Positions 1-5,461 of a stretch of DNA of 5,993 nt are shown here, piece after piece. The stretch comes from an uncultured Lactobacillaceae bacterium. Lineage in GTDB: Bacteria; Bacillota; Bacilli; Lactobacillales; Lactobacillaceae. The stretch's first letter is position 1, and each line of letters starts with the position of its first letter. Made by a program: the position numbers and the translations under genes. The notes under the pieces are model-generated. The model was not told the origin of the DNA, did no database searches, and saw only the letters and a list, made by a program, of their open reading frames with translations. The stretch is from contig CAKQCC010000049.1 in assembly GCA_934216625.1 (NCBI GenBank), positions 1 to 5,993 of the forward strand, read 5' to 3'.

Positions 1-665
1 GTTTTAAATTGCGTTCAGCGTCTGATCGTTCCAGTTCGTCAGCTATTTTCGCTGATAAATGGAACGCGGCTTCTTCTGTTAAAACCAATCATTATCGTTC
101 GGGCCTTTCAGCTTTGGACCAAAAACTTGATATTTTGGAAAGTCAGCTAAAGGGCAGGCAACCTGATTTATCGTCGATGCGTTCTCGTAAGGTATCAGAA
201 TTAAGTTCGTCAGCCTTTGAACCGACTCATTATTTTGAGGGTCAGATCAGTTCGTCAGCGTCTTCTCTTTTTAGTTCGTCTAGTCACAGCCAATCGAGTC
301 TGAGCCGAACGAGTTCTAACCAGAATCATTCGCGTTCGGTAGCTAATTCATCGGATCACCGACGCGTCAAAATGCATTTTGAATCACTGCCGCACCGGAT
401 GGTGGAAGAAAATTGGCTCTATTATACTTTAGTTCCGATCTTGACGGGCGAGAAACTTTACGTCCGCTTAAAGCGACGGACTAAAGTATATTCGCGGATT
501 AATTTTATTCGACGGAATTTAGTTTCATTTTTGCCGAGCGGTAAATACGTCCGAATTTTTGGCATCATCAGCAATGGACGACGTTATCGTTTTAAACTGC
601 GGCATCATCGTTACATTACGTCGCGTCGGAATCACGTTAAGTTGTTGATTTTAGTTCAGCACTAA
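1..665 (+). CDS. Serine-rich cell-surface protein, C-terminal part (5' truncated by window)
   Basis: The frame is open to the window edge: the codons before the first possible start (TTG at 9) are Phe and Lys, and no ribosome binding site is visible, so the gene most likely begins upstream. Numbered from that TTG, residues 1-120 are low-complexity and very rich in Ser (runs of 3-5 Ser), like a disordered extracellular stalk. Residues about 135-213 form a compact, strongly basic segment (motifs YVRLKRRTKVY, RRYRFKLR, RYITSRRNHVKL) that resembles the DUF5776 domain found at the C-terminus of many Lactobacillaceae surface proteins, whose usual ending is like 'RYITANKKYV'. A role in binding the cell wall through acidic polymers is inference. 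No LPXTG anchor is present. The function of the missing N-terminal part cannot be told. The gene ends at a bidirectional terminator shared with the convergent dipeptidase gene. Confidence 0.7.
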   Translation, partial: FKLRSASDRSSSSAIFADKWNAASSVKTNHYRSGLSALDQKLDILESQLKGRQPDLSSMRSRKVSELSSSAFEPTHYFEGQISSSASSLFSSSSHSQSSLSRTSSNQNHSRSVANSSDHRRVKMHFESLPHRMVEENWLYYTLVPILTGEKLYVRLKRRTKVYSRINFIRRNLVSFLPSGKYVRIFGIISNGRRYRFKLRHHRYITSRRNHVKLLILVQH

Positions 666-679
666 AAATTGAGTTACAA

Positions 680-719
680 AAGCCCCTAAAATTATTTAAA
701 TTTCAGGGGCTTATTTTTA
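680..719. terminator. Bidirectional intrinsic terminator between surface-protein gene and dipeptidase gene
   Basis: A perfect 8-bp stem AAGCCCCT (680-687) / AGGGGCTT (705-712) encloses an AT-rich 17-nt loop. It is followed by ATTTTTAT on the plus strand and by TTTTGT on the minus strand. It lies directly after both convergent stop codons, so it can end both transcripts. Confidence 0.85.
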
Positions 720-2123
720 TTAAAATCTAACTTTGGATTGGTTAAGGCTTCGTTTGATTAGATCACTAATTAAGTGTTTGGTCATTTTACAAATTTGGCC
801 GGTGGTCTGATCAGTTGCCTTGGTTAATGATTTAGTTAATTCGGGACCGCTTTGGTTTTGCACTCGTTGATCAGTGAGCGCAATCTGGTTTAATCCGTAG
901 GCCTGAACTTGACGGCGATAAGCGTTGACCTGGTCGATGAACTCATGATAATGCGGTTCAACGTAAACCAGCAGGGATTTAAATAACCAGTAGGCACTTT
1001 GTGGGGTCACTTCCGATCCGGCGACTTGATAGTTCGCGGGCGTCCGGTCAATGTTGGTATAAAAGGGAACGAACGGGCTGTAACTTAGGAAACCGAGTGC
1101 TAGCCATTCGATTGCGGCGTGATTCGGGTCAACGTCGTTTCTAATCTGTAAAATATGACTGGCGGCGTTGCGGTTAATGGCGATCGGCCTGAATTTAGGA
1201 TGGTTGAGCAGGTTGGGATGGTTAAGCGGATCGTACGGAGTGTTCTGGTAGTGTGAAGATAAGAAACGTTCGACGTCCTGGACGCTTAACTTTCGGTTGG
1301 CGTGATGAACGAACGCAATGTGCTGACTAGTGGGTGCTTGATGAATTTCCGGTGAGAACATTCGCTGACCGTACCAAGCTCGCGGGGTGTTGTATACCGA
1401 GTCCCAGGTTGAGTGGGTTCCGGCGATCTGTCTAAAGTTAAAGGTACCGGGAGTGGGGTTCAAGTGATGATCTTTAACGAACTTCGGCAGGTCCGCTGAA
1501 TACATGAAGTGATCCGGATCGTCAAAGTTGACGTTTTGAATCATGGTTTGGTTCGGGGCGATTGCGTAGGCGTTATCGGGAATGCGTTCAGCAACCCAAT
1601 GGTGACCGCCGGCGGTTTCCAGGTACCAGACTTCGTCATGATCACTGAAGGCGATTCCGTTGCTTTCGCCGGTACCGTATTTTTCAATTAATTGTCCTAA
1701 CCGCTTAACACCGGCTCTGGCGTTATCAACGTACGGTAAGACTAAGGTTGGAATCGCTTCTTCGTTGATTCCGTGCTTGACTAGGGGATCGGCACCCAGG
1801 AAACGTTCGTTTGTGAAAATGGTTTCGGTCGCACTCATGGCGACGTTCTTTTCGTTAATCCCGCCTTCTTCGTACGCGTGATGATGATTACCGTTGATCG
1901 GCTGTGCCGTGTAGCGATAAGCGTGATCCGGAAGCGGAACTTTTATTCCGGATTCTCGAGCGTGGTATTCAGCGTGGTGCTGATTCCGTTCGGGAACCAC
2001 GTTAAAAGCGATCGGGCCGATTGGTTTAGGATAATCTTCATTTCTAGCAATTATGGTAGAACCGTCGATACTGGCTTTTTTGCCCACCAGCATCGTGGTG
2101 CAGGCCATTTGATTCTTAAACAT
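720..2123 (-). CDS. pepD: Dipeptidase, peptidase family C69 (PepD type)
   Basis: This is a cytosolic cysteine dipeptidase that hydrolyses a broad range of dipeptides, the last step of peptide use in lactic acid bacteria. The 467 residues match the usual family length of about 470. The N-terminus reads ACTTMLVGKKASIDGSTIIA, the hallmark of C69 N-terminal-nucleophile hydrolases, with Cys8 as the expected nucleophile. Further family motifs are RNEDYP, AMSATET, LPYVDNARAGVKRLG, EVWYLETAGGHHWVAERIPD, AIAPNQ, NTPRAWYG, HYQNTPYDP and ILQIRND. The start ATG at 2123 is supported by AGGAAG seven bases upstream; a second ATG five codons in would leave only two residues before the Cys and lacks this spacing. 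The first residues may be removed to expose Cys8, as in related enzymes. The product has no signal peptide. It is transcribed alone, between two terminators. Lactobacillaceae usually carry several PepD paralogues, so the exact subtype is uncertain. Confidence 0.93.
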   Translation of the reverse strand: MFKNQMACTTMLVGKKASIDGSTIIARNEDYPKPIGPIAFNVVPERNQHHAEYHARESGIKVPLPDHAYRYTAQPINGNHHHAYEEGGINEKNVAMSATETIFTNERFLGADPLVKHGINEEAIPTLVLPYVDNARAGVKRLGQLIEKYGTGESNGIAFSDHDEVWYLETAGGHHWVAERIPDNAYAIAPNQTMIQNVNFDDPDHFMYSADLPKFVKDHHLNPTPGTFNFRQIAGTHSTWDSVYNTPRAWYGQRMFSPEIHQAPTSQHIAFVHHANRKLSVQDVERFLSSHYQNTPYDPLNHPNLLNHPKFRPIAINRNAASHILQIRNDVDPNHAAIEWLALGFLSYSPFVPFYTNIDRTPANYQVAGSEVTPQSAYWLFKSLLVYVEPHYHEFIDQVNAYRRQVQAYGLNQIALTDQRVQNQSGPELTKSLTKATDQTTGQICKMTKHLISDLIKRSLNQSKVRF

Positions 2124-2152
2124 TTGATCACTTCCTAATTAAATTTAAGTTA

Positions 2153-2161
2153 ATTTTAGCA
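2153..2161 (-). promoter_or_regulatory. Probable extended -10 promoter of the dipeptidase gene
   Basis: On the minus strand TGCTAAAAT forms an extended -10 (TGn plus TAAAAT) about 30 bases before the ATG and just downstream of the preceding terminator. No convincing -35 hexamer is seen at the normal distance, since that region is occupied by the terminator stem, so the call rests on the extended -10 alone. Confidence 0.4.
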
Positions 2162-2197
2162 CAAAAATAAGCCCGTTAGCTAAATCACTAACGAGCT
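2160..2197 (-). terminator. Intrinsic terminator of the Apf-like gene
   Basis: On the minus strand the stem AGCTCGTTAG / CTAACGGGCT (positions 2188-2197 and 2170-2179) has ten pairs including one U-G wobble, and is followed by TTATTTTTGT. Read on the plus strand the same position is a C-A mismatch, so the hairpin is best formed by minus-strand RNA. It lies about 30 bases after the stop of the Apf-like gene. Confidence 0.8.
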
Positions 2198-2224
2198 TTT
2201 TAATTTTTTAATTAAATTGATCGA

Positions 2225-2701
2225 TTAATACCAGTGATGAATCCGCCAGAAGTGCTTAGCGTGAACCCAAGATCCGTAACGTGACTTGGCGTAAGCATCA
2301 GCAACCTTGACTTGATGTTTATGGTTTAAATTAACGTGACCGTGCTTTTTACCTAAGTAAGCAGGGTCTAATTGGAAGTAACCAATGCAACGGCCACCGT
2401 AACTTAATACGTTCCAGCGGTGACCAGATTCACGACCGGAAACCCAGTTGCGGGCCCTTAACTGTTGAGAACTTAAGCCGTCCGTAAACCAGCTGCGGTT
2501 ATCATTTTGAGCTTTTCGACTAACCCTTTGAATTAAAGCCGGTTGGTTTTGGGCCACGTGCTGCTGCTTACTGTTCCGCTGACTAACGGCGGTAATCCGG
2601 GTAGTTGCGGCGTGAACCCGCTGCTGATTATGACCAGCAGCAATTCCCGATAATAAACAAGCGGATAACAACGCAACTGAAATTTGATGACTTAACTTCA
2701 T
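2225..2701 (-). CDS. Secreted Apf-like protein with C-terminal transglycosylase-like (muralytic) domain
   Basis: The protein has 158 residues from the ATG at 2701. That start is preferred over the ATG at 2713 because the only ribosome binding site (GAAGGA) touches the 2713 codon but lies about 11 bases before 2701. Residues 1-31 are a Sec signal peptide: a short basic start, a hydrophobic core (ISVALLSACLLSGIAAG) and a likely cut after VHA. Residues 32-77 are a Gln/Asn/Arg-rich linker. Residues 78-158 match the aggregation-promoting-factor type domain: W-x-x-x-R-ESG with candidate catalytic Glu91, then IGYFQLDPAYLG, ADAYAKSRYGSW and a terminal FW..HHWY. Such proteins are exported, bind the wall and are thought to cleave peptidoglycan. 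There is no LysM repeat. The gene is monocistronic, and a WalR-type box upstream suggests cell-wall stress control. Cys105 in the mature domain is unusual. Enzymatic activity is inferred. Confidence 0.85.
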   Translation of the reverse strand: MKLSHQISVALLSACLLSGIAAGHNQQRVHAATTRITAVSQRNSKQQHVAQNQPALIQRVSRKAQNDNRSWFTDGLSSQQLRARNWVSGRESGHRWNVLSYGGRCIGYFQLDPAYLGKKHGHVNLNHKHQVKVADAYAKSRYGSWVHAKHFWRIHHWY

Positions 2702-2752
2702 AAACCATAACATCCTTCGATTAATAGAATTGTTAATCTCTCGTCAACGAAC

Positions 2753-2762
2753 ATTTTATATA
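2753..2762 (-). promoter_or_regulatory. Probable -10 region of the Apf-like gene
   Basis: The minus strand reads TATATAAAAT, which holds overlapping -10-like hexamers (TATAAA, TAAAAT). The -35 position has no good TTGACA match, as is common at activator-dependent promoters, and the WalR-type box lies about 40-55 bases further upstream. A start from here would give a leader of about 45 bases. Confidence 0.45.
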
Positions 2763-2797
2763 TTACTCGTCGAATGTTAACCGAAGTTTATTAATAG

Positions 2798-2814
2798 GTT
2801 ACAGGATGATTACA
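2798..2814 (-). promoter_or_regulatory. Predicted WalR (YycF) binding box upstream of the Apf-like gene
   Basis: The minus strand reads TGTAAT-CATCC-TGTAAC, two direct hexamers with a 5-base gap. This fits the published WalR consensus TGTWAH-N5-TGTWAH at every defined position. Its centre is about 58 bases before the inferred transcription start, a suitable place for an activator. WalRK controls peptidoglycan hydrolases in Firmicutes, and the downstream gene encodes exactly that class. Binding itself is not shown. Confidence 0.65.
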
Positions 2815-2834
2815 AACTTTTAAATTAAGTAATA

Positions 2835-3473
2835 TTATTTTTGCCAACCGTGGTCTTGACGGACGTCACGTTTTCGCATTTTTGATACGTAAGGATTTCC
2901 GGTGACGTAGAAACGAAGCCGGTCGTTCTGGTTAGGCCCTTTACTGACGCCGATCCTAGCACTGGTGCTAATAAATAACGGTTTTCGTTGGTGAATTAAA
3001 TCAATTTTTAACGGTTCTCGATTGCAAGGCTTTAGATTATAGGTAGTGTCCTGAATTCCGAGAGCCTGCATTAATTTTCCGGGGCCGTTGGTTAGGTTAA
3101 CGCCGGATTTTTGTCGATTCTTAATCATAATTGATTTTCCGTGAACCGGTTCAATGGCTCTAACCATAATTCCACTTGGGATTCCTTTTGGTTGGTCGAC
3201 GATCCCGAACACGTACGAGGCGTGAATCGTGTAGATGTACATGGTTCCCGGATTTCCGTAGAGTGGTCGACTGGTCTTGGTGATTCGGTGCTGATAAGCG
3301 TACGAAGTTGAATCGTTAGCCCCACCGTACGCTTCATCTTCCACGATTAAACCGGATAATAAACCTTGGGGGCCTTGATAAATAACTTGGTGGCCGAGCA
3401 AATTACGTGCGATCACGGCTGGTGAATGACGGGCAAAGAAGATTGATGGTTCTGAATTTTTGATGCAAATCAC
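2835..3473 (-). CDS. DNA-3-methyladenine glycosylase, Aag/Mpg family
   Basis: This enzyme starts base excision repair by removing alkylated purines such as 3-methyladenine. The 212 residues are family-typical. Visible motifs are LLGHQVIY, LIVEDEAYGG with the catalytic Glu47 and intercalating-region Tyr49, GTMYIYTIH with the pocket Tyr81, VRAIEP, VNLTNGPGKLMQALGI, and a C-terminal RFYVTGNPYVSK. Two base-pocket positions differ from the human/B. subtilis pattern: the His of 'HAY/AAHS' is Tyr58, and the conserved Asn (human Asn169) is Ile91. The start is odd. An in-frame TAA lies just upstream, and the only conventional start, GTG at 3473, directly abuts the ribosome binding site GGGAAG, while at normal spacing there is ATC (3464). 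The gene is divergent from the GT32-like gene. No terminator is seen after the stop, so readthrough into the Apf-like gene's upstream region is possible. Confidence 0.88.
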   Translation of the reverse strand: MICIKNSEPSIFFARHSPAVIARNLLGHQVIYQGPQGLLSGLIVEDEAYGGANDSTSYAYQHRITKTSRPLYGNPGTMYIYTIHASYVFGIVDQPKGIPSGIMVRAIEPVHGKSIMIKNRQKSGVNLTNGPGKLMQALGIQDTTYNLKPCNREPLKIDLIHQRKPLFISTSARIGVSKGPNQNDRLRFYVTGNPYVSKMRKRDVRQDHGWQK

Positions 3474-3484
3474 TTCCCGTAATA

Positions 3485-3493
3485 ATTATAACA
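3485..3493 (-). promoter_or_regulatory. Extended -10 promoter of the glycosylase gene
   Basis: The minus strand reads TGT-TATAAT, a perfect -10 with an extended TGn. No good -35 is seen 16-18 bases upstream. A start 7-8 bases downstream would put the 5' end only a few bases before the GTG codon, giving a nearly leaderless message. Confidence 0.5.
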
Positions 3494-3503
3494 ACTAAGG
3501 TTA

Positions 3504-3512
3504 TGTTAAAAT
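3504..3512 (+). promoter_or_regulatory. Extended -10 promoter of the GT32-like gene
   Basis: TGT-TAAAAT matches an extended -10 at about 30 bases before the ATG at 3543; the -35 is weak. It is divergent from the glycosylase promoter, and an inverted repeat ATAAC-N7-GTTAT (3488-3504) lies between the two -10 elements. Confidence 0.4.
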
Positions 3513-3542
3513 AAAGATAATTAAACGAAAGGTTAGGTTAAC

Positions 3543-4175
3543 ATGAATCGAATTCCGAAAATTATTCACTGCTGCTGGTTTAGTAATGAACCAATTCCAA
3601 ACCAAATTCGCCAGAATCTACAAAATTGGCAGCGCTTCAATCCTGATTATCAGATTTATCTTTGGACTTCCCGTAATTTTAACGAATCGAAAAAGCTCTT
3701 TACCAGACGGGCTGCTCGTCAGAAACAATCGGCAGCGATCGCTAGTTACGTGGGCTGGCTAAAGCTGCTGAAGACCGGTGGGGTTTACTTGAATTCACGA
3801 CTTCAGCTGAAGCAGTCCCTTAATCAATTATTACATGAACAGGCCTTTACCGGACTGGATCGAACCGGTCGGATCACCAGCAACGTGATTTTCGCGGCAC
3901 GGCCGATGGATCACAACGTCAGTGAGGTTGTTGATTTCTATAATCGGTTGGCAAAGCGAAACGATCTGCGTCGGTATCTGGGGGATGACGTTACGATCGC
4001 CACCGCTCATTTCTTAAAGTACGGGTTACAAAAAAGTAACGAACGCCAGCTGATCAATCATTGCCAAGTTTATCCAATTAATGATTTGACGAACGTCTTG
4101 TCGAGCGTTGAACCGAAACCAATTCAACCGAATTTTAAGCAACGAGTTAGGTTCTATTTGCGCAGAATGGTTTGA
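3543..4175 (+). CDS. GT32-like glycosyltransferase homologue lacking the DXD motif
   Basis: The 210-residue protein begins with IPKIIHCCWF (residues 4-13), the signature opening of GT32/OCH1-type, 'DXD sugar-binding' glycosyltransferases, and has PDYQIYLW at 34-41. The core segment at 64-95 aligns with the family pattern SDYARLKILYEEGGIYLDTDVEV but reads ASYVGWLKLLKTGGVYLNS then RLQL. The conserved Asp is Ser68, the Arg is Gly71, and the metal-binding DXD is Asn84-Ser85-Arg86. The downstream family feature of an acceptor-side loop (SNVIFAARPMDHNVSEVVDFY) is kept. The fold is therefore probably retained but classical metal-dependent transfer is doubtful; it may be a pseudoenzyme, a regulator or a diverged enzyme. 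It has no signal peptide or membrane segment and a basic C-terminus (KQRVRFYLRRM) that could touch membrane. AAAGG ends ten bases before the ATG. It is a single gene, next to a tRNA, not in a polysaccharide cluster. The ORF is intact with codon use like its neighbours. Confidence 0.75.
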   Translation: MNRIPKIIHCCWFSNEPIPNQIRQNLQNWQRFNPDYQIYLWTSRNFNESKKLFTRRAARQKQSAAIASYVGWLKLLKTGGVYLNSRLQLKQSLNQLLHEQAFTGLDRTGRITSNVIFAARPMDHNVSEVVDFYNRLAKRNDLRRYLGDDVTIATAHFLKYGLQKSNERQLINHCQVYPINDLTNVLSSVEPKPIQPNFKQRVRFYLRRMV

Positions 4176-4197
4176 ATTAGACGTTTAGACTTGATTT

Positions 4198-4223
4198 TAT
4201 AATAATTTGGTGTACCATATAAA
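4198..4223 (+). promoter_or_regulatory. Candidate promoter region of tRNA-Ala
   Basis: Two -10-like hexamers precede the tRNA: TATAAT (4198-4203) and TATAAA (4218-4223). Neither has a strong -35 at 16-18 bases, though TTGATT (4191-4196) is near. Which one drives the tRNA cannot be decided from sequence. No terminator separates the GT32-like gene from the tRNA, so cotranscription is also possible. Confidence 0.3.
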
Positions 4224-4248
4224 TTGAAAGTGATTGATAAATGATTTT

Positions 4249-4321
4249 GGGGAATTAGCTCAGTTGGGAGAGCGTTTGCTTCGCATGCAAAAGGTCAGCG
4301 GTTCGAACCCGCTATTCTCCA
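4249..4321 (+). tRNA. tRNA-Ala, anticodon CGC
   Basis: The sequence folds as a complete cloverleaf: acceptor GGGGAAT / ATTCTCC, D stem GCTC/GAGC, anticodon stem TTTGC/GCAAA with loop TTCGCAT (anticodon CGC at 4282-4284), T stem AGCGG/CCGCT with loop TTCGAAC, and discriminator A at 4321. The acceptor pair 3-70 is G-U, the main identity signal for alanyl-tRNA synthetase, which confirms Ala independently of the anticodon. CCA is not encoded. It would read GCG, a codon used often in the genes of this window. Confidence 0.95.
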
Positions 4322-4328
4322 TAAATTG

Positions 4329-4354
4329 CCGCTAATTTTAGCGGTTTTTATTTT
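4329..4354 (+). terminator. Intrinsic terminator of tRNA-Ala
   Basis: The stem CCGCTA / TAGCGG (4329-4334, 4339-4344), with a further A-T pair possible, has a tiny AT loop and is followed by TTTTTATTTT. It begins eight bases after the tRNA ends. Confidence 0.9.
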
Positions 4355-4361
4355 GCCTAAT

Positions 4362-4391
4362 TTGCTGAACGGGCCGGAAATAATGTATAAT
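4362..4391 (+). promoter_or_regulatory. Probable promoter of htrA
   Basis: A perfect -10 TATAAT (4386-4391) stands about 33 bases before the start codon. The best -35 is TTGCTG (4362-4367) with an 18-base gap, matching only the TTG core. The region lies between the tRNA terminator and htrA, so htrA has its own promoter. No WalR, CtsR or CIRCE-type operator is visible. Confidence 0.55.
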
Positions 4392-4424
4392 AATGACTAC
4401 TAAATAAAGAAACGAGTGATTCGA

Positions 4425-5282
4425 ATGTTTGGATATGATGACGACAGGCGGCCTTTCTGGATTAGTTTAATTACCGCACTGGTCATAAGCATTCTAGTTT
4501 GCGGTGGCTTCTGGATATGGCATGATGAATTTGCCCAGCCGCGTCAAGTTAGTAGCGGAAACGTCCAGGAACAGTCCGAAAACGCTTATAATGACGTTAA
4601 GAATTCGGTAGTTTCGGTGATTAACATGAAGAAACAACCGAAGACGATTGTTTTTGGCGGGATGATTTTACACCGGAAGAGTAACGCACCGGCAATGAGG
4701 GCCATGAGTGAAGGCTCCGGGATCGTCTACAAAATCAGCCATGGCTCAGCATATATTGTGACCAATAATCACGTGGTTAATGGCTCTTCTAAATTAAGGG
4801 TGATTTTGAGCAGCGGCAAACGAATTAACGCTAAAGAAATTGGCTCGAACGCCGCGAACGATCTGGCGGTGATTAAAGTTGGGTCTGGTCAAATCAACCA
4901 GTCAGCAACCTTTGGCAATTCCAGTCGAATCGAAGCGGGCGAAACGGCATTAGCGATTGGCTCGCCAATGGGTTCCCAGTACGCTTCATCATTGACCCGC
5001 GGTATAATTTCAGCTAAAAAGCGAAAAGTGACCGAGAATGGCCAGAATAATACGAATTTAAAGCCGACTAAACAGCCGAGCTTTGACGTAATTCAAACCG
5101 ACGCGCCGATCAATCCTGGTAATTCTGGTGGACCGCTGATTAATCTGGCGGGCCAAGTGATCGGCATTAATTCGATGAAACTAAGCATGACTCCGCAAGG
5201 TGGTAGTGTTGAAGGGATTGGTTTTGCTATCCCGAGTAATAAGGTCGTTCGGATTGTGAATCAGATCATGAGTAATAATTAA
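4425..5282 (+). CDS. htrA: Membrane-anchored HtrA/DegP-type serine protease without PDZ domain
   Basis: HtrA proteases degrade or process misfolded and surface proteins outside the membrane. Numbering from ATG 4425 (285 residues), residues 1-10 are a charged cytoplasmic start, 11-32 one membrane span (N-in, C-out), then a linker and a trypsin-like domain with an intact triad: His116 in IVTNNHVVNG, Asp146 in AANDLAVIKV and Ser234 in INPGNSGGPL. The domain closes with IGFAIPSNKVVRIVNQI. In most lactobacillar HtrA proteins this is followed by a PDZ domain of about 100 residues; here the ORF stops four residues later and a terminator follows at once, so the PDZ domain is absent. A GTG three codons upstream (4416) is possible, but the ATG has better spacing from GAG at 4414. 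The usual walRK-linked neighbours are not seen; the gene stands alone behind a tRNA. Confidence 0.92.
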   Translation: MFGYDDDRRPFWISLITALVISILVCGGFWIWHDEFAQPRQVSSGNVQEQSENAYNDVKNSVVSVINMKKQPKTIVFGGMILHRKSNAPAMRAMSEGSGIVYKISHGSAYIVTNNHVVNGSSKLRVILSSGKRINAKEIGSNAANDLAVIKVGSGQINQSATFGNSSRIEAGETALAIGSPMGSQYASSLTRGIISAKKRKVTENGQNNTNLKPTKQPSFDVIQTDAPINPGNSGGPLINLAGQVIGINSMKLSMTPQGGSVEGIGFAIPSNKVVRIVNQIMSNN

Positions 5283-5296
5283 CTTCGCTAAAAATA

Positions 5297-5330
5297 AAAC
5301 TAGGTAATCTAACTTGATTGCCTAGTTTTT
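5297..5330. terminator. Bidirectional intrinsic terminator between htrA and the Cys-rich small gene
   Basis: A 13-bp hairpin, AAACTAGGTAATC (5297-5309) with GATTGCCTAGTTT (5316-5328), has a 6-base loop. On plus-strand RNA the one odd pair is U-G; on minus-strand RNA it is a C-A mismatch. T-rich tails follow in both directions (TTTTTAG on plus, TTTTATTTTT on minus). It lies 14 bases after the htrA stop and 13 bases after the stop of the convergent small gene. Confidence 0.9.
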
Positions 5331-5343
5331 AGTTTATCTAAAA

Positions 5344-5454
5344 TTAGTTCATTTTACAGGTACAATGCCGATCTTTAGCGGTTGAATGCCGGCAGATCTT
5401 TTTGCCTTGATCATTAGTGTAGCAACAACTTTTGTGATCAGATTTCATGTTCAT
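5344..5454 (-). CDS. Cysteine-rich small protein of 36 residues, unknown function
   Basis: I do not recognise a family. The ORF encodes 36 residues with five Cys in the pattern CC-x9-C-x9-C-x-C (Cys10, 11, 21, 31, 33) plus His7, 23 and 30, and many Lys/Arg. There is no signal peptide, double-Gly leader or membrane segment, so it is probably cytosolic. The expression signals are strong: AAGGAGG seven bases before the ATG, a TATAAT -10 with a fair -35 upstream, and a terminator right after the stop. These make a chance ORF unlikely. The Cys/His content suggests binding of a metal such as zinc or copper, or redox chemistry, but this is inference. A short internal echo, RHST then RHCT, surrounds the last Cys pair. 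It is transcribed divergently from the lysine riboswitch and convergently with htrA. Confidence 0.72.
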   Translation of the reverse strand: MNMKSDHKSCCYTNDQGKKICRHSTAKDRHCTCKMN

Positions 5455-5461
5455 TTGGAAT

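Noticed and set aside
9..11. TTG as the true start of the serine-rich protein
   Set aside because: No ribosome binding site can be seen and the frame stays open to the window edge; the missing N-terminus of a secreted protein is expected upstream.
1509..2138. Three plus-strand open frames within the dipeptidase gene
   Set aside because: They are shadows of the well-supported C69 dipeptidase coding on the minus strand and resemble no protein.
2657..2701. Lipobox (LSAC) in the signal peptide of the Apf-like protein
   Set aside because: The hydrophobic core continues well past the Cys and a standard signal peptidase I site (VHA) follows; the core before the Cys would be only eight residues.
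2719..2747. TTGACG on the minus strand as -35 of the Apf-like gene
   Set aside because: The matching -10 would be poor (TTAATC or TATTAA) and transcription would start at or inside the start codon, after the ribosome binding site.
3125..3337. 70-residue open frame in the glycosylase gene
   Set aside because: It is the alternate frame on the same strand within a clearly coding Aag/Mpg gene.
4249..4321. tRNA as an integration site for a mobile element
   Set aside because: No integrase gene and no duplicated tRNA 3' end are present in the window.
5283..5343. A frameshifted PDZ domain after htrA
   Set aside because: The space holds only a terminator, and the following sequence is the convergent Cys-rich gene; no PDZ-like residues were seen in the other plus-strand frames.
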